Assembly: GCA_963665015.2 (NCBI GenBank)
Contig: CAXXSY010000004.1
Coordinates: 744,001-808,000, forward strand
Source of the DNA: G963662655 sp963665015
GTDB lineage: Bacteria > Cloacimonadota > Cloacimonadia > Cloacimonadales > JAIOQZ01
Direction: 5' to 3'
DNA length: 64,000 nucleotides
Of the stretch, positions 34,501-42,093 are shown in pieces. Under the pieces are notes generated by a model, which saw only the letters and a program-made list of their open reading frames with translations, ran no database searches and had not been told where the DNA came from. A program made the position numbers and the translations under genes. The stretch's first letter is position 1. Every line of letters begins with the position of its first letter.

Positions 34501-34662
34501 GTCAAGTCGCGCGCGACCTCGTTCTGGAACGGCGTGGCGGAGTGGACATCCTCGACCGCGGGCGTGATCCGGCAGATATACACCGGCAACGCGCAGACAT
34601 ACGCGATGCAGATATTCCTTTATATAATCGTACTTTATCTTGCATTCGGAGTTAACCTATGA
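31543..34662 (+). CDS. Double antiporter-type pump subunit (H-H'-I fusion)
   Basis: A 1039-residue membrane protein containing two full NuoL/M/N-type (MrpD-like) pump domains and an I-type tail. Pump 1: Glu136 in FVFIEINS, Lys219 in ELKPFPANGW and GYSSVGQIGLMMG. Pump 2 (about 520-900): Glu569 in TAWEFMTLSSYLL, Lys639 in VKMGGIGFHVWLPGAYAEAEDD and AYSSMSQLGYIVLAL. The end (about 955-1039) has TTHYAYDFFPYY and IRQIYTGNAQTYAMQIFLYIIVLYL, the connecting segment and last helix of MbhI/HyfB-like subunits. Mbx complexes carry two such pumps where Mbh has one, usually as separate genes. Both pumps keep the proton-channel Glu and Lys, so both should be active. Confidence 0.9.
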   Translation: MVNPIYLFVIALGGAFLIGPSDRMGRQFSVWLTALIMALMTWIAGSWFFSLSNGAEAAQIFTAGLRPPVSINLFMGYREALILMLSNAAGLLGVFALKRRFQELPAYAMMLYVAMIAGVNGIVMTRDIFNLFVFIEINSIATYALIALEPSRKALSAGFKYMIAGSIASILFLLGTIFIYRLGGTLNIDQLSGMGIAAMGKIGWLAVFLLLTSILIELKPFPANGWALDVYESAHGSVLALISSANAGAMFYALYKLMPVIGDGFLNLIAVVGLVTFFFSNLLGIRQQIFKRLLGYSSVGQIGLMMGVWALMTRLGYDEALIMIITGAIFINHFLAKAGLFWLSETDWGAIRNQPEKLFSFGVLIFALAGFPPFPTFWAKWNLVLRLMDSGAYLALVAILLGSMFEIFMLFKWFGKAIHSSTDREVETLHGFEFPSRIFMLALVVVGLRASCYFVPGELMNSIPSCLAVAAPLIGAAFIYLLDWLPGKIKAGLTIILTGLYLYIVLPAIQPLPTLFMAIFALGGMLVTFASMYRKIDSRGFYPLLLMMILSLMNLTVSGTTLEFFTAWEFMTLSSYLLLLRGKNAGEHALRYVMFSMGAAFLIMSGFATMGTTDFHSLLNSYHSFHWGFVLVGLGMLVKMGGIGFHVWLPGAYAEAEDDISTFFSAILSKAAVYGLLLATMIYTINYHGGFDLRSILGWLGVLTAVFGALMAVFQEDIKRLLAYSSMSQLGYIVLALAMADQLGWTTALYITVLHVMFKGMLFLAVAGIVQATGTRLMYRMGGLIKRMPLSFISVLIAIIAVSGVPPLAGFGAKWMLYTALIQKGWYLRAGVAFFSSAIAFLYLFRLIHSMFLGQLKYEHRNVREASPWLIAPQFVLLFAIMIVSTFPKLLLEPLGAILPRSIPGAVAWQEGTMLSSLGYWNGTLVMYVTMGVFALVLLWLILWLRQVKKVGQFNIVYAAERPMLPETTHYAYDFFPYYRKALGGLVKSRATSFWNGVAEWTSSTAGVIRQIYTGNAQTYAMQIFLYIIVLYLAFGVNL

Positions 34663-35606
34663 CCCACATTTTAATCCTGATCGGCAACGCCCTCCTGACC
34701 CTGTTCGTGGTGATGAACTGGGGTCTGATCATGGGCGGAATGGTGCGCAAGATCGTCGCCCGTGTGCATGGACGCTACGGTCCGCCCGTGTGGCAGCCGT
34801 ACATCGACATTATCAAGACGCTCGGAAACCGCACCAGTGTGATCCACGGCGTGATGTTCTTCCTGGGACCGGTCTTCCGGCTGGCAGGCGGTATCGGAAC
34901 GCTGATGTTCATCCCGGTGCTGTTCGGCTCGACCGTGTTCGCCAACTTCAGTTTCTCGGGCGACCTTCTCCTGGTGATGTACTTCATCTTCTTCGGGCAG
35001 CTCGGAATGGCGCTCGGTGCGGGCGAGAGCGGACATCCCTACAGCGCGCTCGCGGTGGGCAGGGGGCTGGCGCAGATGACCGCGTTCGAAGTGCCTTTCG
35101 CGCTCTCGGTGATCTCGCTGGCGATCCAGCACGGAACCCTTTCCATCACCGGCATCGTGGCGGCGCAGCAGGGCGGAATTTTCAGTTGGACGCTCTTCAC
35201 CAATCCCGTCGCGACCATCGCCGCCATCATCGCTATGCTGGGCATGAACATGCATTCGCCCTTCGATATCGTGCTGGCGCCGCAGGAGATTCCCATCGGG
35301 CCGCCCACCGAGTTCCAGAGCAGCTTCCTCGGTCTCTTGCAGACCAACCGCGCCATCTTCACCGGCGCGAAACTAGTGCTCTTCATGAACCTCTATCTGG
35401 GCGGATCGTCGATCGGAAACGGCGGCTTTGCAGGCTATGCGCTGGCGATCGTCACCATGATGGCGAAGACCTTCAGCCTGTACATGATCTCGGTGTTTGT
35501 CGGCGTGGCGTACCCGCGCTTCCGAACCGAACAATCGATCCGGTTTTTCCTCGGCGTGCCCACCGTGCTGGGCATCATCGCCATACTGATTTTCTGGATT
35601 TGGTAG
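34659..35606 (+). CDS. mbxM: MbxM (NuoH-like) membrane anchor subunit
   Basis: A 315-residue NuoH/MbhM-type membrane protein with about eight helices. HGRYGPPVWQPYIDIIKTLG, GESGHPYSALAVGRGLAQMTAFEVPFAL and MHSPFDIVLAPQEIPIGPPTEFQS match the loops that in complex I meet the quinone or active-site cavity. It links the soluble redox arm to the pumps. It starts in an ATGA overlap with the double-pump gene. Whether a quinone is used cannot be read from the sequence; Mbh and Mbx complexes do not use one. Confidence 0.92.
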   Translation: MTHILILIGNALLTLFVVMNWGLIMGGMVRKIVARVHGRYGPPVWQPYIDIIKTLGNRTSVIHGVMFFLGPVFRLAGGIGTLMFIPVLFGSTVFANFSFSGDLLLVMYFIFFGQLGMALGAGESGHPYSALAVGRGLAQMTAFEVPFALSVISLAIQHGTLSITGIVAAQQGGIFSWTLFTNPVATIAAIIAMLGMNMHSPFDIVLAPQEIPIGPPTEFQSSFLGLLQTNRAIFTGAKLVLFMNLYLGGSSIGNGGFAGYALAIVTMMAKTFSLYMISVFVGVAYPRFRTEQSIRFFLGVPTVLGIIAILIFWIW

Positions 35607-35615
35607 GAGTGCAAT

Positions 35616-36257
35616 ATGGACGAAGAAATCAAGAAACCTTACGACGAAATGGAACTTGGCGAACTGCTCGAATCGCAACCGACGGATCCGGTATTGTTCT
35701 GTCAGGACGCGCCCAAGCCGAGTAAGCCGCTGGGGAAATACATGGAGAAGTTCCTCAACTGGGCGCGCGCCAATTCGCTTTGGATTCTGGGCTTTGGAAC
35801 CGGTTGCGGTGCGGTGGAGCTGCGTCCCCTGATGACGGCTCGTTTCGATATGTATCGATACGGAATCGCCGGAAGGCCCACGCCACGACAGTCGTCGGTC
35901 TTTATTATCGGCGGCTATGCGTCGGTGAAGACGCTCAAGAGGATCATCCGCAGCTACGAGCAGATGCAGGGGCCGAAGTTCGTGATTGGGTTGGGGAGCT
36001 GTACAATCAACGGCGGCATGTACTGGGACAGCTATAACACCATCAATCGGATCGACGCGTACATCCCGGTCGATGTCTATATCACGGGCTGCATGCCGCG
36101 TCCGGAAGCGCTGATTGCCGGATTCAACAAGCTCAAGGAGCTGATCAGGGAAGGCAAGGCGGAGGGCGCGAACAAGTACGCCGAGAATTTCGAGTGGTAC
36201 AAAGCGAATCAGAAGAAGATCATAAAAGACTGGAACATGCCAGACTACAATTGGTAA
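35616..36257 (+). CDS. mbxJ: MbxJ (NuoB-like) Fe-S subunit with three cluster cysteines
   Basis: A 213-residue soluble subunit holding the cluster nearest the active site. It has LGFGTGCGAVELRPL (Cys64), GLGSCTINGG (Cys129) and ITGCMPRPEAL (Cys159). NuoB has a CC pair in the first motif and hydrogenase small subunits have CxxC; here the second Cys is Gly, so only three cluster cysteines are in place. From memory, the Pyrococcus MBS structure reports a site-differentiated cluster with an open position as the sulfane-sulfur reducing site, and this subunit fits that. Nine bases separate it from mbxM; an AGGAG site precedes the start. Confidence 0.9.
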   Translation: MDEEIKKPYDEMELGELLESQPTDPVLFCQDAPKPSKPLGKYMEKFLNWARANSLWILGFGTGCGAVELRPLMTARFDMYRYGIAGRPTPRQSSVFIIGGYASVKTLKRIIRSYEQMQGPKFVIGLGSCTINGGMYWDSYNTINRIDAYIPVDVYITGCMPRPEALIAGFNKLKELIREGKAEGANKYAENFEWYKANQKKIIKDWNMPDYNW

Positions 36258-36263
36258 GAGATT

Positions 36264-36800
36264 ATGAAAAGATTGATTGAAGAAATTTTAGAGCGCTATC
36301 CGGTGACCGATTCGAAGGTGTCGCGTCCGGATCAGGCTTGGATCACCGTCCCGAAGGACAAGCTCGTGGATATCCTCTGCTGGCTGCAACGAACTCGGGG
36401 ATTTACGCACCTGGCGTTTTTCACCGTGGTCGATTACCTCGAGCAGGGGAAATTCCAGCTCACCTACATGCTGCACAACTACGCGGATCACCTCGATCTG
36501 GGCGTGCGTGTGTTGATCGACCGCGAGAACGCCACAATGGAGTCGATTCATCACCTGTGGGAGCACGCGCAAACCTTCCAGCGCGAGTGGAAGGAGATGT
36601 TCGGGATCGATTTCCCGGGAAGTCCGCGCGTGGATGAGCCCCTGATTCTGGAGGGATGGGACGGACCGCCGCCCTATCGACGCGACTTCGATACGAAAAA
36701 GTATTCGGAGGAGACCTATTTCCCGCGCCCGGGCCGCGAATCGCACGAACCGCGCGAACACATGAAGAAGAAACTTTATCCAGACCCGGAGGAGTCATGA
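36264..36800 (+). CDS. mbxK: MbxK (NuoC-like) subunit
   Basis: A 178-residue soluble subunit of the NuoC/MbhK family. FTHLAFFTVVDYLEQGKFQLTYMLHN gives the beta-sheet core, and HHLWEHAQTFQREWKEMFGIDFPGSPR is the conserved NuoC motif (W-x-EREVYDMFGI in complex I). It has no cofactor site and bridges the large subunit and membrane arm. It overlaps mbxL by four bases. Confidence 0.9.
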   Translation: MKRLIEEILERYPVTDSKVSRPDQAWITVPKDKLVDILCWLQRTRGFTHLAFFTVVDYLEQGKFQLTYMLHNYADHLDLGVRVLIDRENATMESIHHLWEHAQTFQREWKEMFGIDFPGSPRVDEPLILEGWDGPPPYRRDFDTKKYSEETYFPRPGRESHEPREHMKKKLYPDPEES

Positions 36801-37933
36801 TCAAGCCGAAAGAAAACATCGATCTCCGCTCGGGCAAATACTTGAAAATCTGGCAGGGTCCGAACCACCCCGGCATCACCGGCAACATGTCGCTGGAGCT
36901 GACTGTCTGCGGCGACGAGATCGTCGATGCGACCACGCACGTGGGCTACCTTCATCGCGGATTCGAAAAGCTGATGGAGCGCAGGACGTACATCCAGTGC
37001 TTCCCGATCGTGTGCCGTATCGCGGTGCCGGAGCCGGATTACAACGAATATTGCTTTACCGCCGCCACGGAAGAACTGGGCGGTATCGAGATACCCGAGC
37101 GAGCCGTCTGGCTCCGTATGCTGATCCTGGAGATGTCGCGCCTGGCGAGTTTCCTGATGTGGATCGGCGGGCAGGCGGGCGCATTCGGAATGGGTACGCT
37201 CGGACAATGGACTGTCGCGCACCGCGACTTCATGCTCGATCTCTTCGAAGAGCTGACCGGCGGTCGCGTCTATCACATGTACATCATCCCGGGCGGTGTT
37301 CGCGCACCGCTTCCGGAGGGATTCGAGGAACGTGCGCGCAAGGTGCTGGACAAGGTGGAGAAGCTACTCGACGAGATCGAGACGGTGATGTTCCACAGTG
37401 CTGTGTTCAAGATGCGCGCGAAGGGTCTGGGCATCATCACGCAGGACATGGTCGATCGCTACGGACTGGTCGGACCCAACGCCCGTTCGACAGGACTGGC
37501 GCGCGACGTGCGCAAGGATCAGCCCTACCTCTACTACGACCGGCTCGATTTCGAGGTGATGACCGACACCCATTCGGACGCTTACACCAGAGCCTATCTG
37601 CGCTGGAAAGAGATGCATCAGGCGATCGGACTGATCCGGCAGATTTTACGGAGGATGCCGGACGCGGGGGCGTTCCACGTGAAGGTTCCCAACGTGTTGC
37701 ACTGGAAGATTCCGGCGGGCGAGGCATACGTCAAGGCGGAGAGCACGCGCGGCGAGTACGGATTCTATATCGCCGCCGACGGAACCGCGTACCCGCGGCG
37801 TGTCTATGTGCGCGGACCGAGCTATTCAACGGCGATACCCTTCATGGAGGACCTCCTGCGGGGCGTCAACATCGCGGATGTGGCGGGGCTGAACGTCTCG
37901 CTGCACACCTATCCGCCCGAAATAGAACGATAA
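36797..37933 (+). CDS. mbxL: MbxL (NuoD/hydrogenase large subunit-like), no [NiFe] site
   Basis: A 378-residue large subunit of the NuoD/MbhL family. GPNHPGITGNMSLEL opens the fold and YLHRGFEKLMERRTYIQC follows. In [NiFe] hydrogenases four cysteines in two CxxC pairs bind the metal. Here the first pair is Cys68-x4-Cys73 (QCFPIVCRI), and the C-terminal pair is missing: the end reads SLHTYPPEIER. The protein therefore cannot bind a normal NiFe centre. Complex I NuoD lacks both pairs, so the kept C-x4-C points to the Mbx class. The start at 36797 (ATGA overlap with mbxK) is clear; a longer in-frame start at 36656 lies inside mbxK. Confidence 0.92.
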   Translation: MIKPKENIDLRSGKYLKIWQGPNHPGITGNMSLELTVCGDEIVDATTHVGYLHRGFEKLMERRTYIQCFPIVCRIAVPEPDYNEYCFTAATEELGGIEIPERAVWLRMLILEMSRLASFLMWIGGQAGAFGMGTLGQWTVAHRDFMLDLFEELTGGRVYHMYIIPGGVRAPLPEGFEERARKVLDKVEKLLDEIETVMFHSAVFKMRAKGLGIITQDMVDRYGLVGPNARSTGLARDVRKDQPYLYYDRLDFEVMTDTHSDAYTRAYLRWKEMHQAIGLIRQILRRMPDAGAFHVKVPNVLHWKIPAGEAYVKAESTRGEYGFYIAADGTAYPRRVYVRGPSYSTAIPFMEDLLRGVNIADVAGLNVSLHTYPPEIER

Positions 37934-37944
37934 CGGGAGTCGAG

Positions 37945-39717
37945 ATGAGCTTGCGAGATATACTTTCACCGTTTTACGTCTGGAAACGTGCGTTTTCCAA
38001 GCCCTACGTAGTCAATAAGCCGCTGGACGAGCGTCCGGGCGCGCCGCGCTATCGTGGATTTCACAAGAACGACATGGATAAGTGCATCGGCTGCGGAACC
38101 TGCTCGGATATCTGCCAGAACGCCGCCATCGACATGGTGCCGGTGGAGGGGCAGGAGACCACCAGAGGCGACAGCGGTCTGCGGCCGAAGATCGATTACG
38201 GACGCTGCTGCTGGTGCGCGCTGTGTGTGGATGTCTGCACGACCGGTTCGCTGACCATGTCCAACGAATACACCTGGGTCGATACGGACGCGGATGTGTT
38301 CCGATTCGTTCCGGGCGCGGAAGAGAAGCCGTGGGACAAGTCCGATCTGGGCTACCAACGGGCGGAGAATTATTCATTATTGCATCACGACAGAGTTCCG
38401 ATGCCGATGGAAGATTTCGATGAGGGGATTCAGTCATTCGTGGAGATGGTCAGGGGATACTCGAAGGGGCAGGCGCAAAGGGAAGCCGATCGCTGCGTGC
38501 AGTGCGGAATTTGCGTGGCGGCCTGTCCGGCTCACATGGATATCCCGGACTATATCAAGGCCGTGCGGGAGGGCGATCTGGAGGAGGGGCTCCGTTTGCT
38601 CTACCGCACGAATCCGATGAGTGCCACCTGCGGTCGTATCTGCACCCACAAGTGCGAGGAAAGCTGCGCCATGGTCCACCTTGGCGACGCGATCTCGATC
38701 CGCTGGCTCAAGCGCTATATCATCGACCAGATTCCGGACAGCGAGTTCGGCAGAATTTTGGGCGAGGAGTTCGCTCACAACGGTAGGAAGGTGTCGATCG
38801 TCGGCGCCGGTCCGGGCGGCCTGGCGGCTGCTTACTACCTCATCCTGATGGGCTATGACGTGACGATCTACGAGGCGCGTTCGAAGGCCGGTGGCATGCT
38901 GCGCTACGGTGTACCCGAGTATCGTCTGCCCGGGCTTCAGCTCGACCGCGACATCGATCACATCGTCAAGCTGGGCGTGGAGATGAAGTACAACACACGC
39001 GTCGGCGAGGATATCGATTTCGACAAGCTATACGACGACTCGGATGCGGTATTCATCGCCATCGGACTCGATCAGCCCTACTACATGGGCATCGAAGGCG
39101 AGGATCTTCCCGGCGTCATCCCGGGCTTGAAGCTACTGGACGACGTCACCGAAGGACGCGATCCGGGCATCGGCAAGCGGGTCGCGGTGATCGGCGGCGG
39201 AAACGTCGCCATGGACGCCTGCCGGGTGTCGCGCAGACTGGGCAGCGATGTCACGCTCTTGTACCGCAGGAGGGAAGAGGACATGCCGGCGGACGAAGAG
39301 GAAGTCCACGATTCGAAGATGGAAGGCGTGAACATCGTCACCAAGGCGATTCCGATCAGGATCGAGAAAGGCGATCCGCTGACCTTCGTGTGGGGCGAAG
39401 CGGAGATGGTCGATCAGGGCCCGGGTAAGAGGCCGAATCCCGTTCTGATGGAGGAAAGAATCCATCACGACTCGTTCGACACCATCATCAGTGCGATCGG
39501 ACAGGGCGGCGATTTCCGGTTTATTCCGGAATCGGTGGCAGAGACTGTGAAGGTCAAGCGTGGCAAGATATCCGTGCACGAATGGAATCGAACCGGCAAT
39601 GCAAAAGTCTTCGCCGGCGGTGATATCGCGAACAGCAACGCCGACGCGATCAGCGCCATCGCGGACGGACACCGCGCGGCAAGAGGGATCGACAATATGC
39701 TGAAAGGCAAAATATAG
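37945..39717 (+). CDS. MbxN ferredoxin fused to an NfnL/GltD-type FAD-NADP(H) oxidoreductase
   Basis: A 590-residue fusion. Residues 1 to about 115 are the MbxN/NuoI-like subunit with two [4Fe-4S] motifs: Cys47, 50, 53, 57 and Cys88, 91, 94, 98. Residues about 180-260 are the N-terminal Fe-S domain of the GltD/NfnL/SudA family (Cys184, 187, 190, 194 and Cys229, 233, 237, 241). Then comes the FAD site VSIVGAGPGGLAAAYYL and YGVPEYRLP, and the NAD(P) site VAVIGGGNVAMDACR with LLYRRREEDMPA, whose Arg residues favour NADPH. GGDIANSNADAISAIADG closes the fold. In Nfn and SudA this module links NADP(H) with ferredoxin or sulfide. Here it is fixed onto a membrane ion pump. The ATG at 37945 follows GGGAG. 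Confidence 0.92.
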   Translation: MSLRDILSPFYVWKRAFSKPYVVNKPLDERPGAPRYRGFHKNDMDKCIGCGTCSDICQNAAIDMVPVEGQETTRGDSGLRPKIDYGRCCWCALCVDVCTTGSLTMSNEYTWVDTDADVFRFVPGAEEKPWDKSDLGYQRAENYSLLHHDRVPMPMEDFDEGIQSFVEMVRGYSKGQAQREADRCVQCGICVAACPAHMDIPDYIKAVREGDLEEGLRLLYRTNPMSATCGRICTHKCEESCAMVHLGDAISIRWLKRYIIDQIPDSEFGRILGEEFAHNGRKVSIVGAGPGGLAAAYYLILMGYDVTIYEARSKAGGMLRYGVPEYRLPGLQLDRDIDHIVKLGVEMKYNTRVGEDIDFDKLYDDSDAVFIAIGLDQPYYMGIEGEDLPGVIPGLKLLDDVTEGRDPGIGKRVAVIGGGNVAMDACRVSRRLGSDVTLLYRRREEDMPADEEEVHDSKMEGVNIVTKAIPIRIEKGDPLTFVWGEAEMVDQGPGKRPNPVLMEERIHHDSFDTIISAIGQGGDFRFIPESVAETVKVKRGKISVHEWNRTGNAKVFAGGDIANSNADAISAIADGHRAARGIDNMLKGKI

Positions 39718-39743
39718 ATTCGTACAAATCCACTAGTACAACG

Positions 39744-39775
39744 AAAAAAACGGCTCCTCGAAGGGGGAGCCGTTT
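39744..39775. terminator. Bidirectional intrinsic terminator
   Basis: Stem AAACGGCTCC / GGAGCCGTTT with an 8-base loop lies between the convergent Mbx operon and the TetR gene. On the minus strand it is followed by seven Ts (A tract 39744-39750), so it best ends the TetR transcript. On the plus strand only TTTAAT follows, which is weaker. Confidence 0.75.
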
Positions 39776-39794
39776 AATATGAAAAGGAACGAAA

Positions 39795-40418
39795 TTATTT
39801 TGGCTGGGCTCGTGTCCCGTATCGGATGATGTCGATCGCATTTTTCTTGAGTTCCTCGAGCGAAACATTGTCCCGATGGATCGACCATAACGTCAGGAAG
39901 AAGTCAACCGTACCGAAAATGATATAGGTAAGCGCCTGGGTGTTGAGCGGACGAAGAACGCCAGCCTCAACCGCATCGTCGCATAGCTCGTGCAAGAAAT
40001 TCAAATAGCCTTGAAGCGGCCAGTAATCGGGATAACGATCGTAGAATTCCGGACTCTGACGGAGCTCGACCGCCATGAACTTGGCGATGTGCGGATTCTC
40101 GGTAAACAGCTCGATGTGCAGATCGAAGAATTTGTCCAGTCTCGCGGCAGGACTTTCTTCCTGGTTCACGCGGCTCTTGATACTCTTGAGTTTATCCTCG
40201 AACAGGTGCTCGAACGCCTTCATCAAGAGTTCGTCCTTGTTCTTGAAGTACAGATAAACCGTTCCGTCCGCGACGCGAGCCTGCTTGGCTATCTCCGAAA
40301 TCTTTGCCCGGTGGAATCCCTTCTTAGCAAATGTTTCAATTGCAGCTTCGATGATCGACTTGCGCTTTTTCTCTTGCTTTTTCGTCATTCTCTCAGAGTG
40401 TTTTGTAATTTTTCGCAC
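39795..40418 (-). CDS. TetR/AcrR-family transcriptional regulator
   Basis: A 207-residue repressor. The N-terminal helix-turn-helix is intact: RKSIIEAAIETFAKKGFHRAKISEIAKQARVADGTVYLYFKNKDELL. The C-terminal ligand domain resembles FadR/YsiA-like members that sense acyl-CoA (EESPAARLDKFFDLHIELF), but this is a weak comparison. I chose the GTG at 40418 because a perfect AGGAGG lies six bases upstream; the ATG at 40388 lacks a good site. It stands alone in the convergent arrangement with the Mbx operon, so its target is not obvious. A TGAATG-CC-CGTTCA palindrome upstream is a possible autoregulatory operator. Confidence 0.88.
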   Translation of the reverse strand: MRKITKHSERMTKKQEKKRKSIIEAAIETFAKKGFHRAKISEIAKQARVADGTVYLYFKNKDELLMKAFEHLFEDKLKSIKSRVNQEESPAARLDKFFDLHIELFTENPHIAKFMAVELRQSPEFYDRYPDYWPLQGYLNFLHELCDDAVEAGVLRPLNTQALTYIIFGTVDFFLTLWSIHRDNVSLEELKKNAIDIIRYGTRAQPK

Positions 40419-40581
40419 GTTATACCTCCTCGCCTTTCCCAAATACAAAACTCAACTATACCTGAAATCAGTCAATGCATTTGTTTCCCTATCAATTACC
40501 GCGTCCTTTTCAGCTCCTGGTTTCATTGTTGTTGGGGGTCGCTGCCTATGAGCAGACATGCGTATAGTACTAATATACAAT

Positions 40582-40595
40582 TGAATGCCCGTTCA
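40582..40595. promoter_or_regulatory. Possible TetR-type operator
   Basis: TGAATG-CC-CGTTCA is an imperfect 14-base palindrome (five of six pairs) resembling AcrR/QacR-type half sites, about 165 bases upstream of the TetR start and next to a GTATA...TATAC repeat that could be its promoter on the minus strand. Confidence 0.3.
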
Positions 40596-40675
40596 GCCAA
40601 CCCGAATGTTGAACTATTTCCAGAAATATTATTTTCTCATAACGTTTTGTCGTAAACGTATATTCATGAAACGGC

Positions 40676-41533
40676 TCACTCTTCGTCCTTCTGTAACGAT
40701 TTATTATGGATAATACTAGTGATCTCCGCACCGACAAAGATGATCTGAACCGTGTAGTAGAGCCAGAACAGGAGCAGCAGGATCGACCCGGCGGTTCCGT
40801 ACAGCGAACCGAGCATGCTTCTGGAGAGGTAGAGTCCGATCATGTGCTGCCCGATGAGGAAAAGGATCGTTGTGGTGATCGCGCCGGGAATAACCTCCCG
40901 CCATCGGGTTCTCGAAGATGGAAGATAGTGGAAGATCACCACGAACAGCATCGTGATGATCAGGAATCCACCGACAACGTTGAGGGCTTCAAGAATCCCG
41001 GGAAATCCAGGCATCAGATGATCGAGGTAGTGTACGATCGTCGTGATGACCGTGCTCACGAAAATGACGATAACCACCAGGAAACCGATCCCGACCACGA
41101 TCAGAATGGAATAGAATCGCTCGATCAAGCCATGGACGATGGGATTGCGCGAGCTGGACGGAACCTCCAGGATAGTGTTCATCGCGTCCCGAAGTTGAAA
41201 GAATACCCGTGATGCCCCGAACAGCAGGAAAACGAACCCGAAAAACGCCGTGAGCAGGTTCGGCGATTCGGCGGCTCGTTCACTCAGAAAAAAACGAATC
41301 ACTTCCTCGGATTGCGGTCCGATGGTATCGCGGATTCTCTCCATGAGCGCGACGCGTGCCGATTCCTCACCGTAGAAGAATCCGGATATCGAGATGGCTA
41401 TCATCGCCAGCGGTGCCAGCGAAAAGAGCGTGTAGAACGCTACCGCCGCCGCGATGGCCGAATTCTTGTGCTTCGTCCAGTTATCGAGAATTCGGATTAA
41501 AAGAGACCAGAGTGTTTTCATCCGATGTTTCAT
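40676..41533 (-). CDS. YihY/BrkB-family inner-membrane protein
   Basis: A 285-residue membrane protein with six hydrophobic helices. The family signature is complete: NSAIAAAVAFYTLFSLAPLAMIAISISGFFYG, FLLFGASRVFFQLRDAMNTILEV, LPSSRTRWREVIPGAITTTILFLIGQHMIGLYL, and the end YGTAGSILLLLFWLYYTVQIIFVGAEIT. Once named ribonuclease BN, the family is now regarded as membrane proteins of unknown or transport function. It is 60 bases from a small uncharacterised gene and shares the minus strand with the TetR gene, but the 257-base gap to TetR argues against one operon. Confidence 0.9.
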   Translation of the reverse strand: MKHRMKTLWSLLIRILDNWTKHKNSAIAAAVAFYTLFSLAPLAMIAISISGFFYGEESARVALMERIRDTIGPQSEEVIRFFLSERAAESPNLLTAFFGFVFLLFGASRVFFQLRDAMNTILEVPSSSRNPIVHGLIERFYSILIVVGIGFLVVIVIFVSTVITTIVHYLDHLMPGFPGILEALNVVGGFLIITMLFVVIFHYLPSSRTRWREVIPGAITTTILFLIGQHMIGLYLSRSMLGSLYGTAGSILLLLFWLYYTVQIIFVGAEITSIIHNKSLQKDEE

Positions 41534-41598
41534 GACAATATCTTGAAGTTGGAATTCTGGCAGTCAAGAAACATTGAACATGATGCGCACTGTGGGCA

Positions 41599-41865
41599 TT
41601 ATCCCTCGGCGATTTCTTGAGACGGGTGTTCCTGCTGCAGATAGTCTTGAATGCGTTTGTGGATACGGACGAGTTGCTGATGGATATCATCGCGATTGCC
41701 TTCTGAATACTCCTGAAGCACGTTGATAATCTCACGTTCCTTCAGATTGATCGTGAAGCAAAACATCCGCATATGGTTTTGCTGGATGTCGAAAATGTCA
41801 CTGATATCGCTTATCTGGCTCAGTTCAATCGAGCGGCTATCCGATAAGTGGATTTGTCCCGTCAT
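41599..41865 (-). CDS. Small uncharacterised protein
   Basis: An 88-residue soluble protein I do not recognise. It starts with a beta-like segment (GQIHLSDSRSIELSQISDISDIFDI), has a Met/Cys-rich strand HMRMFCFTINLKEREIINVLQEY, and ends in a charged amphipathic helix (DDIHQQLVRIHKRIQDYLQQEH). A GGATGG site precedes the ATG. The regular heptad-like spacing of hydrophobic residues makes it look like a real protein rather than noise. It lies on the minus strand before the BrkB-like gene. No motif suggests a function. Confidence 0.45.
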   Translation of the reverse strand: MTGQIHLSDSRSIELSQISDISDIFDIQQNHMRMFCFTINLKEREIINVLQEYSEGNRDDIHQQLVRIHKRIQDYLQQEHPSQEIAEG

Positions 41866-42093
41866 GATTCCATCCTGTTATTATTTATAAAAACCTGGTG
41901 GGCGAAGCTGTCCGGCAGTCCATTAAATATAACATATTGCAAGGGCGATGCCAATTGTCTCGGAGGGGGATATGCGGGTCTATACTGCTGACGGGTAAGG
42001 AGTTGGGTGAAACATTGTTGGATGCTAACTTTTCGTGCGAATCGTTCAGAATGCGCGAGTCGGTCAAAATGATCATTCAAAATGACGTGAGGT

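Noticed and set aside
36797..37933. [NiFe] hydrogenase large subunit
   Set aside because: The fold is of that family but the CxxC pairs needed to bind nickel are absent: one pair is C-x4-C and the other is missing.
36997..37944. N-terminal extension of the MbxN-NfnL fusion
   Set aside because: The frame stays open upstream but overlaps mbxL and is Arg-rich noise; GGGAG and the ATG at 37945 mark the start.
37945..39717. Glutamate synthase small subunit
   Set aside because: The C-terminal half is of that superfamily, but it is fused to an MbxN ferredoxin and no large glutamate synthase gene is near.
41862..42080. A 72-codon open frame on the minus strand
   Set aside because: No ribosome site of note and a composition unlike its neighbours; overlapping alternative frames are equally open.
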